In this document: positions 9,177 to 12,728 of the stretch, piece after piece | Position numbering within the stretch: the first letter of the stretch is position 1 | How the letters are laid out: every line of letters begins with the position of its first letter | Source: Bacteroidales bacterium H10 | GTDB taxonomy: Bacteria > Bacteroidota > Bacteroidia > Bacteroidales > Muribaculaceae | Assembly (NCBI GenBank): GCA_001701295.1 | Contig: DAAV01000076.1 | Location: 34,923 to 47,650 of the forward strand | Direction: 5' to 3' | DNA length: 12,728 nt | The notes under the pieces: generated by a model | Told to the model about the DNA's origin: nothing | Databases searched by the model: none | Seen by the model: only the letters and a program-made list of their open reading frames with translations | Program-made: the position numbers and the translations under genes

Positions 9177-9320
9177 TTTGTTATGAGGGTCTAATTCGTT
9201 TTTAATTCATGTCTGTCTGCCGGTCACAATCGCGGCGGGAAATGCCTTTAGTCCTGCCCGAGATAGTATCATTCAAAATCTCAACCAGTTACAGCGCTCA
9301 CGCATAAAATATGACCGAAT

Positions 9321-9340
9321 TTCATATAAAAGAATATGAA
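9321..9340 (-). repeat. 7-base inverted repeat in the wza leader
   Basis: TTCATAT and ATATGAA are perfect inverted arms around a 6-base spacer. The element lies about 145 bases before the wza start codon, inside the presumed leader. It may be an operator half-site pair or a weak RNA hairpin. It is AT-only apart from one C and one G, so chance occurrence is a real possibility. Confidence 0.3.
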
Positions 9341-9438
9341 CTGTAAGCATTCTCCGGACAGTGAATATCGACAGACGGCGACATCCTTAAATGTACACAT
9401 CCGCATCCACACAGTCACGGTCGTATGCTTATGAACTG

Positions 9439-9446
9439 CAAAGATA
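9439..9446 (-). promoter_or_regulatory. Candidate wza-operon promoter, -7 box
   Basis: On the minus strand this reads TATCTTTG, a full match to the Bacteroidetes TAnnTTTG -7 element. The expected TTTG-like -33 element is not seen at 19-21 bases upstream (TCAG, GTCA or TGTC there), so the match is partial. If used, transcription would start near 9432 and leave a leader of about 255 bases before wza. The same octamer occurs at 9777-9784. Confidence 0.45.
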
Positions 9447-9532
9447 AGCATTTCTATTCAATAAACTGACATAAACGGATAAAATTGTGCATACCGCCGG
9501 CTCCCCGCCGCACGAAATGAAAGACATGAATT

Positions 9533-9569
9533 AAACGAGAAATGGCCACACCAAAGAGGCATGACCATT
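9533..9569 (-). terminator. G.U-containing hairpin, probable terminator reading toward wza
   Basis: The arms are 9541-9552 and 9558-9569 with a 5-base loop. Read as minus-strand RNA all 12 positions pair (three as G.U); read as plus-strand RNA those three become mismatches, so the structure belongs to minus-strand transcripts. The sequence after the 3' arm is only moderately U-rich (UUUCUCGUUU), so it may be a weak terminator or a processing hairpin. It lies 28 bases after the TAA at 9600-9598 and upstream of the wza promoter candidate. Confidence 0.5.
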
Positions 9570-9597
9570 ATAATATACGTTATCCTATCCGATCGTG

Positions 9598-9612
9598 TTA
9601 TTCCCACTCGAT
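9598..9612 (-). other. guaA-like 3' tail, possible attachment-site scar
   Basis: The minus strand reads ATCGAGTGGGAATAA, encoding I-E-W-E-stop, the conserved C-terminus of GMP synthase (GuaA). The upstream frame is not GuaA: it only extends to a stop at 9678-9676, and from ATG 9657 gives a 19-residue peptide beginning MMNLTYNIDN. The 3' end of guaA is a known integration target for genomic islands. A short displaced tail followed by a terminator-like hairpin is what the far junction of such an insertion would look like. Alternatives are a genuine 19-residue peptide gene or chance. No guaA and no integrase gene are in the window. Confidence 0.35.
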
Positions 9613-9660
9613 AATGCGGAAATGTTGATTATCAATATTATAAGTTAAATTCATCATTGA

Positions 9661-9681
9661 TAGGGTACGTTTTTAGGGTAC
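9661..9681. repeat. Direct repeat TAGGGTAC x2, 13 bases apart
   Basis: TAGGGTAC occurs at 9661-9668 and 9674-9681, separated by GTTTT. Thirteen-base spacing is close to, but not exactly, one helical turn plus. It lies just beyond the guaA-like tail on the side I suspect of being inserted. Protein binding, such as integrase arm sites or an operator, is possible but unproven. Confidence 0.5.
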
Positions 9682-9695
9682 AATTATAGAAAACT

Positions 9696-9773
9696 GGTTG
9701 AGGTTAATCCTCTGAAGATTAGCTTCATTTCAGAGATTTCAAATGAAATAATCTGAAAACACTGTTTTCAACC
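9696..9773 (-). ncRNA. Structured leader with mutually exclusive hairpins
   Basis: Just after the promoter at 9777-9807, the minus-strand transcript would contain three related arms. The middle arm (9735-9728, CTCTGAAA) can pair with the earlier arm TTTCAGA (9758-9752), enclosing a nested ATTTCA/TGAAAT stem, or with the later arm TTCAGAG (9716-9710). It cannot do both. A further palindrome, GAAAACAGTGTTTTC (minus strand), lies at 9755-9769, and GGTTGA at 9773-9768 can pair with TCAACC at 9701-9696, closing the whole region. This resembles the layout of an attenuator or small structured RNA. I recognise no known RNA family. Confidence 0.35.
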
Positions 9774-9776
9774 CCA

Positions 9777-9807
9777 CAAAGATACGAAGATTTTTGCGAT
9801 TGACAAT
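9777..9807 (-). promoter_or_regulatory. Bacteroidetes-type promoter pointing toward wza
   Basis: The minus strand has ATTG at 9807-9804, then exactly 19 bases, then TATCTTTG at 9784-9777. This fits the Bacteroidetes sigma-ABfr pattern TTTG-N19-21-TAnnTTTG with one mismatch in the -33 box. Transcription would begin near 9770. It sits after the terminator at 9833-9870, so it starts a new unit rather than belonging to the genes on the right. Confidence 0.6.
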
Positions 9808-9832
9808 ATTCAGAAATGAGCCTCTACACACC

Positions 9833-9870
9833 TAAATGAAAATCGTTGAAGCCATTTATGACCTCAACGA
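9833..9870 (-). terminator. Rho-independent terminator after the WG-repeat gene
   Basis: Minus-strand arms UCGUUGAGG (9870-9862) and CUUCAACGA (9851-9843) form a 9-pair stem with one G.U, a 10-base loop, and a following UUUUCAUUU tail (9842-9834, with a U-rich context). It lies about 80 bases downstream of the stop codon of the WG-repeat gene and would end the three-gene unit on the right. Confidence 0.7.
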
Positions 9871-9950
9871 CCCTCATATTTGTGCTATGTAGCCTTATTT
9901 CAGTGAATTACGCTGATATGGCAATATTCACTTCTGTCTAGATTTGAATA

Positions 9951-11228
9951 TTAGCGACCATATAGCATTTGGTCTTTTGCTCGATATACTTTGGAACGTT
10001 GTTCTTTATATTCTTGTACCAACTGTGGGTCTCCCAGTTGTTCTGCCAAACGAATCTGTTCATTCTTTATGTCTATAAGTTCGTTTATGGCATCGTTCAA
10101 ATCATATTGAGCTTGTGGATTTGATAAAATTCCTTGCCTCTGTGCTTGCTGTTGTCTGCGATACAACGCTTCTATTCTCGGCATCATCATTCTACCTCGC
10201 TCTCCAAGCTGCTGTAACTGATATAAAATCTGAGCCTCATTACCTGAAGGATTTTGATTTGATGCATTGTTGTTTTCTTGTTGTATCTGTTCTTCTCGCT
10301 CTCTTTTCTCTCTGTTCCTTTCAATAGTTTTTGTCTCTATTATTTTGGTAATCTTATCAAAATCTTGCTGTGAAAATGTTGAATTGCCGTTGAGGTCTAC
10401 ATATCCATAAATAGTAATGTCATCAGCGTAATAGCCATCATTATCTTTGGAACTAATCTTTGCCAATGCAACCCCATCGCTAAAATCACTCAAATAGGAA
10501 TACTTTGCAGGAATTGGGATAGTTCCATCTGGACTCTTATAACCGACCTTCTCATCTTGAATAAATCTGACTAAGCCATGATTATCTGTGTTAGATACTG
10601 TGGCATAATTAGCGCTAGATACCTTAGCACCGTTTTTGTCAATAAAAAATGTCTGTGCTTCCTTACCAGTCATATAAGAAGTCCATACGGCACAAACGCC
10701 ATTATTAAAACAAGGTAATTGGAGAGTGTCTTTTGCAGACCCTTCAAATTCCACACCGTAATAAAAATTACCTTTAAGGACTATCTCCCCACTTTTATTT
10801 ATGAATTGTACTGCGGGTTTTACAGGTGCTTCTACACAGGCTAAGCCTTCTGAAAATCTGCCTGGCTTTATAGAATATTTACATGGAATTACCAATGTTC
10901 CCTCATGATTGATATATCCCCATTTATTGCCTTTTCTGACTGCTGCCATACCCTCACTAAAAGGCGTAAGTTCATCATATTGGCGAATTGCCTCACTGAA
11001 TTTTGGCGTGATTTGTATCTGAATTTCTTCAGATGTAGTTGCAGGCTTATTGTCAATATTTAACAAGAAGAATGCTCCAACTGCAATCACTGCAATGATG
11101 GCAATAACAATGCTGAATATTACAATCTTACGCTTGTTATTGTTTTTTATAGGATGTCCACATTCAGGACAATATGCCGCCCGATTTGATATAGTCTTGC
11201 CACATTCGGGACATTGGATTAACGCCAT
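9951..11228 (-). CDS. Zinc-ribbon, single-span membrane protein with WG repeats
   Basis: A 425-residue protein of unknown role. An N-terminal zinc ribbon has C6-x2-C9 and C20-x2-C23 (two CPECG knuckles), then a basic NNNKRK stretch and one membrane segment (about 35-57). Next come about five degenerate WG repeats, including FSEGMAAVRKGNKWGYINHEG (starting at 90), FSEGLACVE (125), FNNGVCAVW (174), a GYKSPDG unit (229) and FSDGVALAK (249) with YGYVDLNG. From about 300 to the end it is charged, Gln-rich and probably coiled-coil. The likely topology is cytoplasmic ribbon and exported repeats. The repeats usually act as protein-binding modules. ATG 11228 is one base after the stop of the lipoprotein gene upstream, so the two are coupled. 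Domain calls are firm; no function can be assigned. Confidence 0.88.
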   Translation of the reverse strand: MALIQCPECGKTISNRAAYCPECGHPIKNNNKRKIVIFSIVIAIIAVIAVGAFFLLNIDNKPATTSEEIQIQITPKFSEAIRQYDELTPFSEGMAAVRKGNKWGYINHEGTLVIPCKYSIKPGRFSEGLACVEAPVKPAVQFINKSGEIVLKGNFYYGVEFEGSAKDTLQLPCFNNGVCAVWTSYMTGKEAQTFFIDKNGAKVSSANYATVSNTDNHGLVRFIQDEKVGYKSPDGTIPIPAKYSYLSDFSDGVALAKISSKDNDGYYADDITIYGYVDLNGNSTFSQQDFDKITKIIETKTIERNREKREREEQIQQENNNASNQNPSGNEAQILYQLQQLGERGRMMMPRIEALYRRQQQAQRQGILSNPQAQYDLNDAINELIDIKNEQIRLAEQLGDPQLVQEYKEQRSKVYRAKDQMLYGR

Positions 11229-11229
11229 G

Positions 11230-11928
11230 TTAGAAATAATTTATAGTTCTGTTTTCGGTGAACTTATGCTCACCAATGAAATTTTTCCTGCCTGCATCAT
11301 CAATCTCATATTGAGTTCTTGATACATTCCGTTTTATCCAGTTGTCGTGACCATCAAATTCATAATCAGAATATGTGTACGTAGTTAAAAGAAATTCATA
11401 ACCTTCAAGATCATGTTGTTCAGTCTGCTTGGTTTGTAATAATCCCTTTTCATCATAAACATAGGTAGTTTTACCTAAGAATGAATCACTTTCAGCACTT
11501 GAAATTTTTTCATTATCCCACGTGTATTTAAGTTCAGCCAATCCATCCATATCTGAAAGTTCATTATGAATGATAATATAGCCGTCTTTATTCCTTTCAT
11601 ATTTTTGACAGCCCTTTATGTCGGGAAACATTTGGATTTCCATTTCATCCCATTTTGGCATATTAGACCACATGCCTTTTTCGTTGAATGAAAAGTTTTG
11701 AGGTGTGTCCCAGTCGTTCTCATTGGCTATAAACTCACACGATTTCACATTGTCGTATAAGTCAAAGAATGCCAAGTCAGGAGAGTTATAGGAACGTGGA
11801 TTGGATTCTGTGACTTCTGTGTTATTGGTTTTAACAGAATCAGTCTGTTTTTCTGATTTGCTATTGCCACATGACACTGCTACAAGTGTAATAATGGCAA
11901 TGATTGCTACATTGATATAGTTTTTCAT
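11230..11928 (-). CDS. Lipoprotein with YD-like (RHS-type) C-terminal strands
   Basis: A 232-residue lipoprotein from ATG 11928. An in-frame ATG at 11961 would add eleven residues and lies inside the palindrome, so I prefer 11928, which gives a standard signal MKNYINVAIIAIITLVAVSC with lipid attachment at C20. The mature part starts with a Ser/Thr/Glu-rich linker. Later strands such as TTYVYDEKGLLQTKQ and DGHDNWIKRNV resemble the YD-like repeats common in Bacteroidetes lipoproteins of unknown role. It is probably anchored in the outer membrane. It is tightly followed by the zinc-ribbon WG gene (one-base gap), suggesting a shared envelope function. I do not recognise a specific family. Confidence 0.8.
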   Translation of the reverse strand: MKNYINVAIIAIITLVAVSCGNSKSEKQTDSVKTNNTEVTESNPRSYNSPDLAFFDLYDNVKSCEFIANENDWDTPQNFSFNEKGMWSNMPKWDEMEIQMFPDIKGCQKYERNKDGYIIIHNELSDMDGLAELKYTWDNEKISSAESDSFLGKTTYVYDEKGLLQTKQTEQHDLEGYEFLLTTYTYSDYEFDGHDNWIKRNVSRTQYEIDDAGRKNFIGEHKFTENRTINYF

Positions 11929-11944
11929 CTCTTTGTGGTATTGA

Positions 11945-11985
11945 GTAATTGGCAACGGCAAGCACGGCTTGCCGGTACCAATTAC
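11945..11985 (-). repeat. 41-base palindrome between two lipoprotein genes
   Basis: Outer arms GTAATTGG/CCAATTAC and inner arms CGGCAAGC/GCTTGCCG are perfect, separated by a 3-base near-match, with a 3-base loop. Read as minus-strand RNA, 18 of 19 positions pair (one U.G). It starts 4 bases after the stop of the small lipoprotein gene and ends 16 bases before the next start. There is no U-tract, so an intercistronic stabilising or processing hairpin, or a REP-like element, is likelier than a simple terminator. Its core is GC-rich in an AT-rich setting. Confidence 0.75.
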
Positions 11986-11989
11986 GATT

Positions 11990-12442
11990 TTACTTTATGG
12001 GAAGGGTTATTGTGCCGTTTACAGTGAAAGACTCGTAACCTCTCATGTCCTCAAATTTTGCGTTGTTGAATGAGATAGTTACATTTTTACTGTCTTTTGC
12101 TGTTACCTTTACAGCTGTTGAGGAGGTAGGCATACCGATAATTGCTTCATCGGCATCCCATGTAAGAGTGAAATTTTCTTCTGTCAGTGCTGACCCTTTA
12201 ACAACCTCATCCCAACCGCAGATGCCAAATAAGAGTTCGTTGTCATCATTGTAGACAAGGCAACTGTAAGTATCACCATTTACATTGGGCATCGTATGTG
12301 AGAACACATATTTTTGGCCATCAATAGTGAGTTCCATTTTACCAGTTGTGGGGTCGTTGGGTTCATCATCGCCACAACTGGTAAGGGCAAATGACATTGT
12401 GGCAAAGAGAGCCACAAACAAAAAGTAAAGATACTTTTTCAT
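11990..12442 (-). CDS. Small surface-type lipoprotein of unknown function
   Basis: A 150-residue lipoprotein from ATG 12442. An ATG at 12460 would add six polar residues (MQRKNQ) before a normal signal peptide, so the shorter start is preferred. The signal is MKKYLYFLFVALFATMSFALTSC with lipid attachment at C23. The acidic run GDDEPNDP directly after the cysteine resembles the surface-export signals of Bacteroidetes lipoproteins, which suggests the cell surface. The rest looks like a small beta-rich domain (KMELTIDGQKYVFSH, then alternating strands, ending VNGTITLPIK). I do not recognise a named family. It appears to be the first gene of the three-gene unit. Confidence 0.82.
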   Translation of the reverse strand: MKKYLYFLFVALFATMSFALTSCGDDEPNDPTTGKMELTIDGQKYVFSHTMPNVNGDTYSCLVYNDDNELLFGICGWDEVVKGSALTEENFTLTWDADEAIIGMPTSSTAVKVTAKDSKNVTISFNNAKFEDMRGYESFTVNGTITLPIK

Positions 12443-12728
12443 TTGGTTTTTCCTCTGCATCTATGGCTCTACGATGCTGTTAAAGTGTTGTTGATTGGTT
12501 AAGACCCATTAAAGAAGTGGAGCCACTTTCCACTCATTCATTGCTGTGGGCCTAGGATTCCCATGATATAAGAATAAGTGATAGCAACTCCACTTTGACT
12601 GTATATCATGATGAGATATTACAAGCCAAAGAGAGCGTACTTCCACCATCATTCCTCATATCATTGTGAAATTTCCTAGGTTTCAGCAATGGAACGATGC
12701 GAAAACGCTTCCTCAATATGTCTGCTCG
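12443..12728. other. Region without a supportable gene
   Basis: No confident gene is seen. Two minus-strand frames are open at the right edge: one ends at TGA 12608-12606 (40 codons, very basic), another at TAG 12678-12676 (16 codons, SRHIEEAFSHRSIAET). Either could be the tail of a gene beyond the edge, but both are too short to judge. A small palindrome AAGTGG-AG-CCACTT lies at 12515-12528. I find no TAnnTTTG promoter box for the lipoprotein gene here. Confidence 0.5.

Noticed and set aside
9598..9675. Truncated guaA pseudogene
   Set aside because: Only the last four residues plus stop match GuaA; the preceding residues do not, and a stop lies at 9676-9678. A short attachment scar fits better than gene decay.
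12515..12528. AAGTGG/CCACTT palindrome as an operator
   Set aside because: It has only six-base arms and a two-base spacer, with no promoter seen nearby; too short to support a regulatory call.
1..12728. CRISPR array, tRNA or rRNA genes
   Set aside because: No regularly spaced repeats of suitable length, no tRNA-like cloverleaf and no rRNA stretch were seen on either strand.

Overview
The window looks like chromosomal DNA of a gut-type Bacteroidales bacterium. The signs are a Bacteroidetes-type -7 promoter box (TATCTTTG) found twice between genes, little recognisable Shine-Dalgarno, lipoproteins with acidic residues just after the lipid cysteine, and polysaccharide-export proteins of the Bacteroidales form. 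Every gene I can support lies on the minus strand, so the window is best read from right to left.

Positions 9176 down to 1 hold the start of a Wzy-dependent surface or exopolysaccharide operon. In transcription order it encodes an outer-membrane export lipoprotein (Wza type), a chain-length regulator fused to a tyrosine autokinase (Wzc type), a flippase (Wzx type), a DegT/VioA-type PLP sugar transaminase, a signal-sequence serine hydrolase of the class C beta-lactamase fold, a polymerase (Wzy type), and a GT56-type (Fuc4NAc-transferase-like) glycosyltransferase cut by the left edge. Spacings are short or overlapping (45, 10, 24, 13, -14 and -17 bases). The transaminase and GT56 enzyme together suggest a 4-amino-4,6-dideoxyhexose in the repeat unit. 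The initiating transferase and remaining transferases are not here and probably lie beyond the left edge.

Positions 9177-9950 have no ordinary gene but are full of signals. They include a promoter-like box with a leader of about 255 bases before wza, a G.U-rich hairpin, a 15-base string identical in translation to the guaA C-terminal tail (IEWE-stop), an 8-base direct repeat, alternative hairpins sharing one arm, a second and better promoter pointing at wza, and a terminator for the genes to the right. One economical reading is that the native 3' end and terminator of guaA remain at 9541-9612 as an attachment-site scar, and that the visibly AT-richer DNA to the right is inserted.

Positions 9951-12442 hold three tightly arranged genes for cell-envelope proteins of unknown job: a zinc-ribbon, single-membrane-span, WG-repeat protein and two lipoproteins. 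A 41-base, nearly perfect palindrome separates the two lipoprotein genes. The last 286 bases have no gene I can support.
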